Positions 33,235 to 43,368 are shown, counted from the stretch's first letter. The stretch is 46,643 nucleotides of DNA from Sedimentisphaerales bacterium (GCA_028282905.1 JANQGW010000114.1:1-46643), one strand, 5' to 3'. Numbers and translations: made by a program. Notes: generated by a model from the letters alone, not told the origin.

Positions 33235-36200
33235 CTACCTCCTTAACAGTTTTCTTAACACTGCCAACAGGGTTTTGGGTTCGAAGTAGTTCTTTTCGAG
33301 TCGGAGGTGGACGGTTCTGGGGTCGGGGATTCGGACGGTGCCGGGATAGCGGGCGAACAGGTCGGTCGCGCTGGCGCCTTCCGGGAATTTGAAGATCACA
33401 TCGGCCCCCTGGGTGATAATGCTCTGGATATTCCAGCGGGTTGCCCAGATGCGGATTTGGGCCACTTCGAGAAAATGCCCGACGTTTTCCGGCACCGGGC
33501 CGAACAGGTCACGCAGCTCACGTTTGAGCCGGTCGATATCTTTCGGCGTTTTAGCCGTCGAAATGCGGCGATAGACTTCCATCCGCTGGCGGTCCGAGTG
33601 GATATAGCTCTTGGGGATATAGGTCGCAAAACCCAGATCGACAACGGTTTCAACGTCCTGCGGAACCGGCTCATTCTTTAGACGTTTGACCGCATCGCCG
33701 AGCAGGCGGCAGTACAGTTCATAGCCGACGGTGTTAATGTGGCCGGACTGCTGAGCGCCGAGAATATTGCCGGCACCCCGAATTTCCAAATCACGCAGGG
33801 CAATGCGGAAACCGGCACCCAGCTGGGAGTATTCTTCAATCGCCTTGAGCCGGCGTCCGGCCAGCGGCGTCACCGAACGAGCCTTGGGCAGCAGCATATA
33901 GGCATAGGCGCGGTGTTTGTAGCGACCAACCCGCCCGCGTAACTGGTGAAGTTGGGCCAGACCGAAGCGGTCGGCGTCGTTGATGATAATCGTATTGGCA
34001 TTGGGGATATCAATGCCGGACTCGACAATCGTCGAGCAGAGCAGGACATCCGTGTCGCCGGCGATGAATTTGATCATCGCATCTTCCAGTTCATGCTTGG
34101 CCATTTGGCCGTGAGCGATATCGATTTTGATGGAATTGTCTTTGAGAATCTCGCGCAGCTCCCAAGCAAAGGCTTCGATGCTCTGGACGCGGTTGTGCAG
34201 GAAGAAGACCTGCCCGTCACGGCCGGCCTCAAACTGAATGGCCTTGCGGATGGTTTCGTCACGGAAACGGCAGACCTTGGTGACAACCGCCCGGCGGTCC
34301 ATCGGCGGCGTGGATAATGAGCTGATATCCCGCAGGCCGATCAGCGACATATGCAGCGTTCGCGGTATCGGCGTAGCGGTCATGGTCAGAATATCGACAT
34401 TGACGCGAAAGCGTTTGAGCCGTTCCTTGTGCTCAACGCCGAATCGCTGCTCTTCATCGACAATCAGCAGGCCCAAATCTTTAAAGCCCACGTCATCACT
34501 GAGCAGGCGGTGCGTGCCGATGAGAATATCCACCTTGCCCTGCTTGGCAGCCAGCAGGATATCGCGTGCCTGACGGGCCGTGGTGAAGCGGTTGAGCACT
34601 TCGATGGTCACGGGAAAATCAGCAAATCGCTCAGCAAACGAGCGGCCGTGCTGAACGCATAAAACCGTCGTCGGCACCAGCACTGCGACCTGCTTGTCGG
34701 CCTGAACGGCCTTGAAAGCAGCCCGCATGGCAATTTCCGTCTTGCCATAGCCGACATCACCGCAGAGCAGGCGATCCATCGGTTTGGTCGAGGCCATGTC
34801 GTCCTTAATCTCGGCAACAGCGGTGATCTGGTCAGGCGTTTCCTGATAGGGGAAACTTTCTTCAAATTCCCGCTGCCAGACGGTATCGGAGCCGAAGTCA
34901 AACCCGCCGGCCTGCTGGCGTTTGGCCTGTGCTTCGAGCAGGTCCGCCGCCAGTTCCTGTACGCCGCGGGCAACGTCTTCCTTTTGCTTTTCCCATTTCT
35001 TGGTGCCGATCTTGCTGAGTGTCGGTCGCTTGGGCGTCGAACCGATAAATTTCTGAATCAGGTGGATATTACCGACGGGCACGTGCATCTGGACCTTGTC
35101 AGCATATTCAAGCGTGATATATTCGGCCTTGCCGGAGGGCTTTTCCATCATGCGAACGCCGACGAATTTGCCGATGCCGTAGGAAATATGCACGACGTAA
35201 TCGCCCTTCTTGAGGTCCAGCATACTATCGACGGACGAGACGCTTTGAATCCGCCGGACACGCCGCCGAACCGAAACCTGGCCGAAGACTTCGTGGTGCG
35301 TGGCAATGATGATATTGAGCGAGCGAAGAATAAAACCCTGATGGACATAACCAATGGGCGTTTTGAAGTTTTTGGGAATACGGCCGAATTTTTCCTGCAG
35401 AATTTCCTTGATACGCTGGACCTCGGCGATGTTCTCGCAGTAAAACAGCACATCTGCCCCTTCGGTTTCCTTAACTAAATCCTCCAGTACCGCCTGCTGG
35501 TCCTTCCAGATAGCGCCGGCCTTGTGCTCGAACTGCTGGGCACTGGTCACATCCAGATGCAACGAATCAGCCACGGTGACAAAACGGCTGATCTGCAGGC
35601 AGGTAAACCGCATCGTGGCTTTATAAACCGACTTAAACGGTACCATGCCCCGGATATCTTCGAGCCGGTTGAGAAAGACCTCGGAGACTTCCGCGATTTC
35701 GGTCGGTTCTTCAAAGATGATAATCGTTTCGTCCGGCAGCAGATTCAGCAAAAGCTCGGTGCCTTCCGGCTCGAGCGTATTTTGCGGCGCGGTCACCTGC
35801 ACGGAAGTCAGTTCGTCGGCGGACAACTGATTGTCCAGATCGATTCGGCGAATGCTTTCGATCTGGTCGCCGAAGAACTCAATGCGAATCGGATAGACCT
35901 CGGTGAAATCCGAAGTGGCATTGGTTTTGGAAACGGACGTACAGACGGGTGCAAAGATATCGACGATACCGCCGCGATGGGCGAACTGGCCGGGCACATC
36001 GACACTGTCCACCCGCTCGAAACCGTGGTCAACCATCCATGTATCCAGCAACTCCGGCTCAAACGTCTGGCCGGTGGAAAGCGTCAGGCCGTTTTCAGTC
36101 AAAAGCTGCGGCTTGGCAACCGGCTGATTGAGAGCTTGTATGCAGGTGGACAGCAAAAACGGCTCGGGCTTGTCAGCGACCTGTTGATCAGCCAGCCACA

Positions 36201-36519
36201 AGGACATCCGCAATCGCTGGGCGAGGATTTCGTCAGTAGCATCGGTGGTCTCGTCCGGGCTTTCCCAGACGGGAAACGTCTGGACGGGCAAACCCGCGAA
36301 AACCTGCAAGTCATCGGCGGCGCTATCGGCATCGTCAATGTGCGGGCGGACATACAAAATCGGCCGTTTCAGCGTATTCCAGATGTGTGCTGCCAGCATC
36401 GGCGCAAACGATCCCCACGTCCCATCAACATTGACCGGCCCCTGAACGGGATCGCGGTCGGCCAGTTGAGCGACAATCTCATTAACTATATTGTCTTTAC
36501 TGATATCCATAACAGTCAT
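33235..36519 (-). CDS. mfd: Transcription-repair coupling factor Mfd
   Basis: An ATP-dependent translocase that removes stalled RNA polymerase and recruits UvrA to lesions. The 1094 residues contain the UvrB-like N-terminal modules (about 1-400), the polymerase-interaction domain beginning LKKGDYVVHISYGIGKFVG, helicase motifs GDVGYGKTE (Walker A, about 585-595) and VDEEQRFGVEHKE (about 685-698), TATPIPRTL, the translocation motif region QLHQLRGRVGRYKHRAYAYML, and the C-terminal TRCF domain. It is slightly shorter than the E. coli protein, mostly at the N-terminus. No clear Shine-Dalgarno precedes the ATG at 36519. The downstream DUF433 gene is coupled to it. Confidence 0.97.
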   Translation of the reverse strand: MTVMDISKDNIVNEIVAQLADRDPVQGPVNVDGTWGSFAPMLAAHIWNTLKRPILYVRPHIDDADSAADDLQVFAGLPVQTFPVWESPDETTDATDEILAQRLRMSLWLADQQVADKPEPFLLSTCIQALNQPVAKPQLLTENGLTLSTGQTFEPELLDTWMVDHGFERVDSVDVPGQFAHRGGIVDIFAPVCTSVSKTNATSDFTEVYPIRIEFFGDQIESIRRIDLDNQLSADELTSVQVTAPQNTLEPEGTELLLNLLPDETIIIFEEPTEIAEVSEVFLNRLEDIRGMVPFKSVYKATMRFTCLQISRFVTVADSLHLDVTSAQQFEHKAGAIWKDQQAVLEDLVKETEGADVLFYCENIAEVQRIKEILQEKFGRIPKNFKTPIGYVHQGFILRSLNIIIATHHEVFGQVSVRRRVRRIQSVSSVDSMLDLKKGDYVVHISYGIGKFVGVRMMEKPSGKAEYITLEYADKVQMHVPVGNIHLIQKFIGSTPKRPTLSKIGTKKWEKQKEDVARGVQELAADLLEAQAKRQQAGGFDFGSDTVWQREFEESFPYQETPDQITAVAEIKDDMASTKPMDRLLCGDVGYGKTEIAMRAAFKAVQADKQVAVLVPTTVLCVQHGRSFAERFADFPVTIEVLNRFTTARQARDILLAAKQGKVDILIGTHRLLSDDVGFKDLGLLIVDEEQRFGVEHKERLKRFRVNVDILTMTATPIPRTLHMSLIGLRDISSLSTPPMDRRAVVTKVCRFRDETIRKAIQFEAGRDGQVFFLHNRVQSIEAFAWELREILKDNSIKIDIAHGQMAKHELEDAMIKFIAGDTDVLLCSTIVESGIDIPNANTIIINDADRFGLAQLHQLRGRVGRYKHRAYAYMLLPKARSVTPLAGRRLKAIEEYSQLGAGFRIALRDLEIRGAGNILGAQQSGHINTVGYELYCRLLGDAVKRLKNEPVPQDVETVVDLGFATYIPKSYIHSDRQRMEVYRRISTAKTPKDIDRLKRELRDLFGPVPENVGHFLEVAQIRIWATRWNIQSIITQGADVIFKFPEGASATDLFARYPGTVRIPDPRTVHLRLEKNYFEPKTLLAVLRKLLRR

Positions 36520-36577
36520 ACAGACTCGCAGCCGAACATATCGATATCGGCTGTAAAACTATATCACCGTCACATTA

Positions 36578-39142
36578 TTATTTCAATCGTATATTCTGAA
36601 CCACCAGCCACTGATCGGCCCCGTCAGCAGTAACGCGAATACGGATTGCTTTGATTTTCTTCTTTGAAAACTCCGCTTTGGCTGTCCCATAAGCGAACTC
36701 TGCCACCTGCTGAAATGTTTTGCCGTCGGCGGAAATCTCCAGTACGCCGTCAGTCAGCAGGTCGGCATTGGCATTATCCAGTTTGCCGGTGCGCGATTCG
36801 ATAAACGAACATTCCACTGGTTCGGCCAGCGACAGCAGAATATACTCGCCCTTTTTGACGGGCCGATTGCTCCAGAAAAAGCTGTCCCGACTCCAGTCGG
36901 TAAGGTTTTGAACGTTGTGGCTGCCGTAATGTGAAATATTCGTTTCAGCCATCGCTGCCGGTTCCAGCCAAACAGATCGTTCAAGAATCAAATTACCATA
37001 TGAATCGCTGCCGCCGTCACTGCGCACCTCGGCAACAATCTTGTATGTCGCGTCTGGCTTATACGTTTTCATAGGCAGTGAATAAATATTGCGCTGATGG
37101 CTTCCACCAGCGTGACCATCGTGTTCATCACGGGCAATTTGACGTCCGTTTTCCAGCAGCGCTGCTGAGCGCATCACCAAACGATGCTTTCCTTTTTTGT
37201 AGCGGAACTCCAGTTTCCAAGTACCCGCCGACCGGATTTCATCGGTCGCGTCCACCGTCAGTGTTTGAAATTCGGTCGAAACTTTGTCAGGAGTCCATTG
37301 GGCGAACGGTTCTTTTTCCGCCCCGGCTACAATTTTCCCCGGGCGCGGGCCGCTGAACGCACGGCAGCGCAATTGGTCGGTGTCGCTGCATTTAAACGGA
37401 GCAGTATAACGCTTTGAGTCCCGCGTCGGTTCAGTGCCGTCGGTTATATAGGTAATCTCCATGCCCGGATAAGCCGGCGTTATTGTCACAAGGCCCTCTT
37501 TTACACGCGCAGCCGGCGACGGTACGCGGAATTGGAGTGCTTTCGCTTCAAGTCGCTGGAGATGACTGCCCATCCGCTGCTGAAAATCTTCCCACTGCCG
37601 CTTGTCCTGATCGGTCCAGCCAACCTCGCTTAATGCGCACAGCCGAGGATAGGTCTGGTACTCGGCCCGCAGCGGGGTTTCGACAAACTCGGTCCACAGG
37701 CACGCTTGAACACCAAAAATGCGTGACGACTGCTCGGCGTTTAACTCGGTGAATCCAAGCGGATCAAAAGAGTAGGTCTTTTCGGTACTGACCAGACCGG
37801 CCCACCAATGACCGCGTTCGTCCGGGCCGGGATATTTCATATCAAAGTAGGTAAACGGCCCCGGCGTCATCACAACCGGGTGCCCACGTTTGGCGGCCTG
37901 AATGCCCGGGCCGGTGCCGATCCACGACATAACCGCCGTTTCAGTCTGCAGGTTGCCGCCGCCCAGGATCTCGTTCCAGCCCATCATTTGCCGGCCGTGG
38001 CCGCGAATGATGGTTTCCAGCCGTCGCGTGAAGTAGTTCTGGACCTGGCTGAGATTTCTGAGACCCTCCCGCTGCATCAGCGATTTGATCTGCGGGCAGT
38101 CTTTCCATATTTTGTGATTAACCTCGTCACCGCCGACGTGGATATACTTGAACGGAAACAGAGCCGCCACTTCACCAAATATATCGTCCAGCATTTTGTA
38201 ATTTTCTTCACGAGCCGGAGAAATCGCATTGGCCTTAACACCCTGCACACTTTTGGATTCACCCACCACGCTCGGCAGCGTTTCCGGATAGGCCCCTGTA
38301 ATCGCCAGCGCATGGCCGGGGACATCAATTTCCGGCATAATGTTCACATGGCGCGCGGCGGCATACGCAACAATGTCACGAATTTGTTCCTGGGTATAGA
38401 AGCCGCCGTACCGCTGGTCCAGATGGCTGCGAGATGCAGGCAGCACTTCATCGGGACCACGCCAGGCACCAATCTCCGTCAGCTTCGGGTACTTCTTTAT
38501 CTCAATCCGCCAGCCGTCGTCATCGGTTAAGTGCCAATGAAAAACATTGATTTTGTGAATCGCCAGAAAATCGATATACCGTTTGACATAGTCCGCATCG
38601 AAGAAGTGACGCGACACGTCCAGCATCATCCCACGCCATTTGAAACGGGGTTTGTCGGTGATTTCCACACAGGGAATCTTCCAAGCGATGCCCTTTTGCT
38701 TTGTTTCCGAAAAAATTTCCGTGGGCAGCAACTGACGCAGCGTTTGTGCTCCGTAAAACAATCCGGCGTTTGTGTTCGCAGTGATAACAACTTTTTCAGG
38801 CTCTACCTGAAGTAAGTAGCCCTCATCGCCAAGTGTAGCAGTTGTTTTGTCATCGAGAAGTTGTATTTGAATGCTTGCAGACGCACGGGAAGCCTTACTC
38901 TTTACCGGCAATGCAAATCCAGTCGCCGGACGCAATACATCGGCCAGTTTCTGTGCTTCTGCAACAGCTTTTCCCTGGGCAACAATGACGGTTTTGGAAC
39001 TCAAACTGAAAGCTCCATCTTGCATTTCAATTTGCTGAGGGCGTGGAATAACCGTGATGTTATCGCTGCCCTCTGCTAATAAACTGTTTGATATTACTGC
39101 CATTGTCATCACTATGAATAGTACTTTCATATAAGATTTCAT
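36578..39142 (-). CDS. Beta-N-acetylhexosaminidase, GH20, with C-terminal accessory domains
   Basis: An 854-residue secreted hexosaminidase. Signal peptide about 1-23; GH20b domain about 30-155; TIM barrel about 160-520 with KPRFKWRGMMLD, WHLTDDDGWR and the catalytic Asp339-Glu340 in HVGGDEV. Then a chitobiase C-terminal (FN3-like) domain around ITYITDGTEPTRDSKRYTAPF, and a last region that looks like a discoidin/F5-8 carbohydrate-binding fold (ISADGKTFQQVAEFAYG). It is longer than the visible part of the paralogue at 1-1621 and differs throughout, so the two are old duplicates with probably different linkages. AGAGG precedes the ATG. No operon partner. Confidence 0.95.
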   Translation of the reverse strand: MKSYMKVLFIVMTMAVISNSLLAEGSDNITVIPRPQQIEMQDGAFSLSSKTVIVAQGKAVAEAQKLADVLRPATGFALPVKSKASRASASIQIQLLDDKTTATLGDEGYLLQVEPEKVVITANTNAGLFYGAQTLRQLLPTEIFSETKQKGIAWKIPCVEITDKPRFKWRGMMLDVSRHFFDADYVKRYIDFLAIHKINVFHWHLTDDDGWRIEIKKYPKLTEIGAWRGPDEVLPASRSHLDQRYGGFYTQEQIRDIVAYAAARHVNIMPEIDVPGHALAITGAYPETLPSVVGESKSVQGVKANAISPAREENYKMLDDIFGEVAALFPFKYIHVGGDEVNHKIWKDCPQIKSLMQREGLRNLSQVQNYFTRRLETIIRGHGRQMMGWNEILGGGNLQTETAVMSWIGTGPGIQAAKRGHPVVMTPGPFTYFDMKYPGPDERGHWWAGLVSTEKTYSFDPLGFTELNAEQSSRIFGVQACLWTEFVETPLRAEYQTYPRLCALSEVGWTDQDKRQWEDFQQRMGSHLQRLEAKALQFRVPSPAARVKEGLVTITPAYPGMEITYITDGTEPTRDSKRYTAPFKCSDTDQLRCRAFSGPRPGKIVAGAEKEPFAQWTPDKVSTEFQTLTVDATDEIRSAGTWKLEFRYKKGKHRLVMRSAALLENGRQIARDEHDGHAGGSHQRNIYSLPMKTYKPDATYKIVAEVRSDGGSDSYGNLILERSVWLEPAAMAETNISHYGSHNVQNLTDWSRDSFFWSNRPVKKGEYILLSLAEPVECSFIESRTGKLDNANADLLTDGVLEISADGKTFQQVAEFAYGTAKAEFSKKKIKAIRIRVTADGADQWLVVQNIRLK

Positions 39143-39230
39143 TGTTTCCTCTCAAATCGTCACCGGTTATCCATTATTCAGCATTCCCCTCACACCGTAT
39201 CCCCATACTTTAAGCAAAATAGCGCAAAAA

Positions 39231-39265
39231 ACAAGGCTCCGGTCATGAAAAAACCGGAGCCTTGT
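39231..39265 (-). terminator. Rho-independent terminator after transketolase
   Basis: On the minus strand a perfect 12 bp stem, ACAAGGCTCCGG/CCGGAGCCTTGT, is followed by TTTTTT. It lies 25 bp after the transketolase stop and insulates the hexosaminidase gene. Confidence 0.85.
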
Positions 39266-39289
39266 GGAATCTACAGCTTTTGTAGAAGC

Positions 39290-41299
39290 TTATGCTTTGG
39301 CCATCGACTTCTTGGCGGCTTCGACAACGGCTTCGGCGGTGAAACCGAAATTTTCGAAACAGGTCTTGCACGGGCCAGAAGCACCAAAGGTGCTCATGCC
39401 AACAAATTCGCCATCGGTACCAAGATATTTCCACCAACCGGCTTCAACACCGGCTTCAACACCCACGCGAGCCTTAACAGCACTCGGCAGAACGCTTCCC
39501 TTATACGCTTCGTCCTGCTGCTCGAACAGTTCCCAGCACGGCATGGAAACAACCTGTGCCTTGACGCCGTCAGCAGCGAGAGTCTCGGCGGCGGCCATGG
39601 CCAACTGGACTTCTGAACCGGTGGCCAGCAGCAGCACGTCGGGATTATCCTGTTCGACAAGGACATAGGCACCCTTCTCGAAGTTCTTTTTCATGTTCGG
39701 GTACTTAGCCGGGTCGAGAATCGGCAGCCCCTGGCGGGTCAGTGCAGTGGCAACCGGGCCATCGTTGTTTTCCAGGATATACTTCCACATGAGAGCCGTT
39801 TCGTTGGCGTCGGCTGGGCGGAAGGTCAGCAGATTCGGCAGAACGCGGAACGATGCCAGCGTCTCGACGGGCTGATGGGTCGGGCCGTCTTCGCCAACGC
39901 CGATGCTGTCATGGGTAAACAGGAAGATCGTCGGATACTTGGAAACAGCCGCGACACGCATTGCGCCTCGCATGTAATCGGCAAAGACCATAAACGTTCC
40001 GCCGTAGGGACGCAGCAGGCCGCTGACGGAGATACCATTCATGATGGCACCCATCGCGTGCTCACGAACGCCATAACGGACATAGCGACCGTCGTAACTG
40101 TCCTTCTGGAAGTCAACAGCGCCTTCAAAGTGCGTATTGTTCGAGGGCGTCAAGTCCGCCGAACCACCCAGCACCAGCGGCATTGAAGGCATCAGGGCAT
40201 TGAGAGTCTTACCGGAAGCGGCACGAGTGGCAATCGGCTTTTCCGGATCGAAAACCGGCAGTTGACTGTCATCAATGGCTACTTTACCGTCAATCGCATC
40301 GGTCAGTTCTTTAGCCAATTCGGGATACGCTTTTGCATAAGCATCGAACATTGTGTTAAAGTCAGAAGTGAGCTTAGCGCCGTCTTCTTTGGCCTCTGAA
40401 GCTAATGCGGCGGCTTCTTCGGGCACGACAAATTTCTTTTCGGGATCCCAGCCGGCATTGGTCTTAATGAGTTTAATTTCGTCATCACCCAGCGGTGCAC
40501 CGTGGGCGGTGTGGGTGCCGGCGAAATTCGGGCTGCCGAAACCGATAATCGATTTAAACTTAATCAGCGTCGGGCCCTGAGACTGAGACTTGGCCGCTTC
40601 GAGGGCTTTTTCAAGATCAGCAATGTTCTCACCTTCGCCATCGACCTCAACAACATTCCAGCCGTAGGCTTCGTAACGCTTTTTAACATCTTCTGTAAAC
40701 GACAAGGCGGTGTCACCGTCAATAGTGATCTGGTTGTCATCGTAAATAACAATCAGGTTGTCCAGCCCAAGATGCCCAGCCAGGCTGGAAGCTTCGCCAC
40801 TGACGCCTTCCTGCAGGCAGCCGTCACCACAAATACTATAGATGCTGTAATCAAACAGCGGGAAATCGCCTTTGTTATAGCGGGCCGCCAGATACTTTTG
40901 CGCCATTGCCATACCGACAGCATTGGAAAGGCCCTGGCCCAGTGGGCCGGTCGTCACTTCCACGCCTGCGGTATGTCCGAATTCCGGATGCCCCGGCGTC
41001 AAACTGCCCCACTGGCGGAACTGCTTGAGTTCATCCAGCGGAAGATCGTATCCAAACAGGTGCAGCAGTGAATAAATCAACATACTGCCGTGGCCGGCTG
41101 ACAATACGAAGCGGTCACGATTAATCCACTGTGGATTGGCGGGGTCAAATTTTAGATGGTTTTTCCACAAGGCATACGCAGCGGCAGCCATGCCCATCGG
41201 CATTCCGGGATGCCCCGATTTAGCGGCCTGCACACCATCCATCGAAAGAAAACGAATAGTTTGCACACACAACTGATCCTTCTCTGACAGTCCAGTCAT
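39290..41299 (-). CDS. tkt: Transketolase
   Basis: A thiamine-diphosphate enzyme of the non-oxidative pentose phosphate pathway. The 669 residues span three domains: the N-terminal pyrophosphate domain with GHGSMLIYSLLHLFGYDL and the TPP/Mg motif GDGCLQEGVSGEASSLAGHL...YDDNQIT; the pyrimidine domain with RYGVREHAMGAIMNG (catalytic Glu) and FLFTHDSIGVGEDGPTHQPVE; and the C-terminal domain with LLATGSEVQLAM. Full length and intact. A GGAGAT site precedes the ATG, a good promoter lies about 105 bp upstream and a strong terminator follows, so it is a single-gene transcript. Confidence 0.97.
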   Translation of the reverse strand: MTGLSEKDQLCVQTIRFLSMDGVQAAKSGHPGMPMGMAAAAYALWKNHLKFDPANPQWINRDRFVLSAGHGSMLIYSLLHLFGYDLPLDELKQFRQWGSLTPGHPEFGHTAGVEVTTGPLGQGLSNAVGMAMAQKYLAARYNKGDFPLFDYSIYSICGDGCLQEGVSGEASSLAGHLGLDNLIVIYDDNQITIDGDTALSFTEDVKKRYEAYGWNVVEVDGEGENIADLEKALEAAKSQSQGPTLIKFKSIIGFGSPNFAGTHTAHGAPLGDDEIKLIKTNAGWDPEKKFVVPEEAAALASEAKEDGAKLTSDFNTMFDAYAKAYPELAKELTDAIDGKVAIDDSQLPVFDPEKPIATRAASGKTLNALMPSMPLVLGGSADLTPSNNTHFEGAVDFQKDSYDGRYVRYGVREHAMGAIMNGISVSGLLRPYGGTFMVFADYMRGAMRVAAVSKYPTIFLFTHDSIGVGEDGPTHQPVETLASFRVLPNLLTFRPADANETALMWKYILENNDGPVATALTRQGLPILDPAKYPNMKKNFEKGAYVLVEQDNPDVLLLATGSEVQLAMAAAETLAADGVKAQVVSMPCWELFEQQDEAYKGSVLPSAVKARVGVEAGVEAGWWKYLGTDGEFVGMSTFGASGPCKTCFENFGFTAEAVVEAAKKSMAKA

Positions 41300-41404
41300 A
41301 ACTTATCTCCATAAATCCTGTTTAAATTCCGGCTTTTGATGTGACATATCTCATATTCGTTGAGAAGGAGCCTACCCCGTGATTCCTTCACCAAAAGGAC
41401 TGGT

Positions 41405-41433
41405 ATCATACACACACCAATGCTCGGTTGCAA
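41405..41433 (-). promoter_or_regulatory. Sigma-70-like promoter of tkt
   Basis: On the minus strand TTGCAA, exactly 17 bp, TATGAT. The predicted start near 41398 gives a leader of about 100 nt before the tkt ATG. Confidence 0.55.
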
Positions 41434-41699
41434 GAGATTTTCAAAGATTGAATAGGTTAGCATCGTAAATAGTCCATGTCGTGAATAAATAAAGCGGAAT
41501 TCTCCCCTGTAGATATTATAATCTCACAGACCACACAAAGAAAAACTAATAAAAGAATAAACAAAACTGATTAATCGTCCAAAAAGATTTCTTATGTTAT
41601 CTGCCGCCAAAAACAACAGAGACCATTTAAACATAAAGACTTAGAGAAATAAAAAAACTGCGTTTTCAGCATTGAAAACACTTAAGTCTGAGGATTCCA

Positions 41700-41728
41700 T
41701 TGACTTTTTGGATTTCTTCTGTTATTAT
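41700..41728 (+). promoter_or_regulatory. Near-consensus promoter placed for a leaderless folC transcript
   Basis: TTGACT, exactly 17 bp, TATTAT. The -10 ends 10 bp before the ATG at 41739, so RNA would start only a few bases before the start codon. No ribosome binding site fits that ATG. The competing reading is a TTG start at 41700 with TGAGGA upstream. Confidence 0.5.
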
Positions 41729-41738
41729 CGTCGTGATT

Positions 41739-43190
41739 ATGACTACTACACGGAAAACGACAGGGAAGAAAACTCCCAAAAAGACTGTTAAAAAGAAAAC
41801 CACTTCAAAGACCGTTGCAAAAGTGAAGCGAGCTGCCAAGGCATTTCGCACTTATGATCAGGCAATGCAGTACCTGTTCAGCGTCACGGACTACGAGCGG
41901 CAGCAGAAGTTGCGCTATAATGTGACAACCTTTGACTTGGAACGCATGAATAAGTTGCTGAAAGCTCTGGGCAACCCACACAAAAAGACAAAATCAATCC
42001 ATATTGCCGGCACAAAAGGCAAAGGCTCAACAGCCACGATGCTGGCACGGATGATTCAGGCCAACGGCTACAAGGTCGGGCTTTATACCTCGCCGCATGT
42101 CACCAGTCTGCATGAGCGCATTATGGTGAACGCTGAAATGATTTCGCGCAAGGAAATGCTGGGGTTGGTAAACCGGTTGCACCCGATCATTGAAAAGATG
42201 TCAAAGAAAGATGACGGGCCGACGTTTTTTGAGATTATGACGGCAATTGCCTTCCTTCACTTCCAAGACTCTGAAGTGGATATTTCAGTGATTGAAACCG
42301 GTCTGGGCGGTCGTCTGGACAGCACCAACGTCGTTAATCCGGAACTGGTGGGTATTACTCATATCAGCATCGACCACCAAAATCTTCTTGGCGATACCAT
42401 CGATAGAATTGCCGCGGAAAAAGCCGGTGTGATTAAAAAAGGCATCCCCGTTGTGACCGTTCCTCAGGAACAGCCGGCAATGCGTGTTTTGAAAAAGGAA
42501 GCCAATGCCCAAAAGGCTCCACTGGCAGTTACCGGCAAAGATATCGACTTTTCGTATCGTTTTGAGTCATCCCGCGAACACGGACCGCATACCCGTATTT
42601 GCCTGACAACCCCCAGCAGCCGATTTGAGCACTTGCGTGTTCCGCTACCGGGTGAGCATCAGGCTATTAACTGCGGCCTGGCATTGGCAATGCTGGACAA
42701 ATTGAAACATCAGGGGTATTCCATTGACGATGACAAAGCCATCGACGGCCTGAACGAAGTCAAACTGCTTGGCCGAATGGAAATGGTCAGCGAAGACCCC
42801 CGAATTCTTGTTGATACCGCCCATAATGCCGCCAGTATTCGCGCGTTGGTTCAGGCCATCGGCCAGCATGTGCCTTATGACTCAATGATCATTATCTTCG
42901 GCTGTAATAATGATAAGGACATCCGGGGAATGCTGACGGAACTGCAATACGGCGCCGACAAGGTCATTTTCACACGCAGCAACTCTCCGAAGGCCGTTTT
43001 CCCGGCTGATTTAGCGGAGATGTATGCGGAAATCTGCGGCAAAATGTGCCAGACCGCCCTCTCACTGAAAGAGGCCATCCGGGTCGCACGCAGTGCAGTT
43101 TCACGTGAAGATCTCATCTGTGTCACCGGTAGTTTCTACTTGGTCGGACAGGCCAAGCAGCTCTTCCCGGAAAAGGAGTTAGTCCAATAA
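41739..43190 (+). CDS. folC: Folylpolyglutamate/dihydrofolate synthase with lysine-rich N-terminal tail
   Basis: A Mur-ligase-type enzyme that adds glutamate to folates (and dihydropteroate in bifunctional forms). Residues 1-37 are a tail with 12 lysines in KTxKK-like units, not part of the fold. The enzyme follows: a Tyr/Asp-rich first helix, the P-loop GTKGKGSTATM (about 88-98), SPHVTSLHERI, the Glu-containing FFEIMTAIAFLHF, ETGLGGRLDSTNVV, and the C-terminal domain with RILVDTAHNAASI (catalytic ATP/glutamate motif). At 483 residues it is about 45 longer than usual because of the tail. The ATG at 41739 is favoured by the promoter placement; a TTG at 41700 with TGAGGA would add a hydrophobic 13-residue leader. 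Confidence 0.92.
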   Translation: MTTTRKTTGKKTPKKTVKKKTTSKTVAKVKRAAKAFRTYDQAMQYLFSVTDYERQQKLRYNVTTFDLERMNKLLKALGNPHKKTKSIHIAGTKGKGSTATMLARMIQANGYKVGLYTSPHVTSLHERIMVNAEMISRKEMLGLVNRLHPIIEKMSKKDDGPTFFEIMTAIAFLHFQDSEVDISVIETGLGGRLDSTNVVNPELVGITHISIDHQNLLGDTIDRIAAEKAGVIKKGIPVVTVPQEQPAMRVLKKEANAQKAPLAVTGKDIDFSYRFESSREHGPHTRICLTTPSSRFEHLRVPLPGEHQAINCGLALAMLDKLKHQGYSIDDDKAIDGLNEVKLLGRMEMVSEDPRILVDTAHNAASIRALVQAIGQHVPYDSMIIIFGCNNDKDIRGMLTELQYGADKVIFTRSNSPKAVFPADLAEMYAEICGKMCQTALSLKEAIRVARSAVSREDLICVTGSFYLVGQAKQLFPEKELVQ

Positions 43191-43368
43191 TAATCACCGT
43201 CTCGTAAACACAGAGTTTATTTTCAGAAACGACTGTTAAAAAACGCCTTATTTGCTCATTTTCGGGTTGATTTTAGCGTCGCACTCGATACACTTTCAGT
43301 TAGTTTGGTTTGTCAGGATTCAGTTAGGATATATTTTCAAGTTCGACAAACAAAAAAGTGTGTGAATT

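Larger units (their letters stand above)
41300..41738. other. Divergent intergenic region between tkt and folC
   Basis: About 440 bp, A+T-rich, no gene supported. It holds the tkt promoter (41405-41433), a fragment of the ATCCTGTTT dispersed repeat near 41316, an inverted repeat GTTTTC-AGCATT-GAAAAC at 41662-41679, and the folC promoter at 41700-41728. Confidence 0.5.

Noticed and set aside
35524..36633. Plus-strand frame of 369 codons over mfd
   Set aside because: Antisense to the N-terminal part of Mfd and continues past the gene start without any motif.
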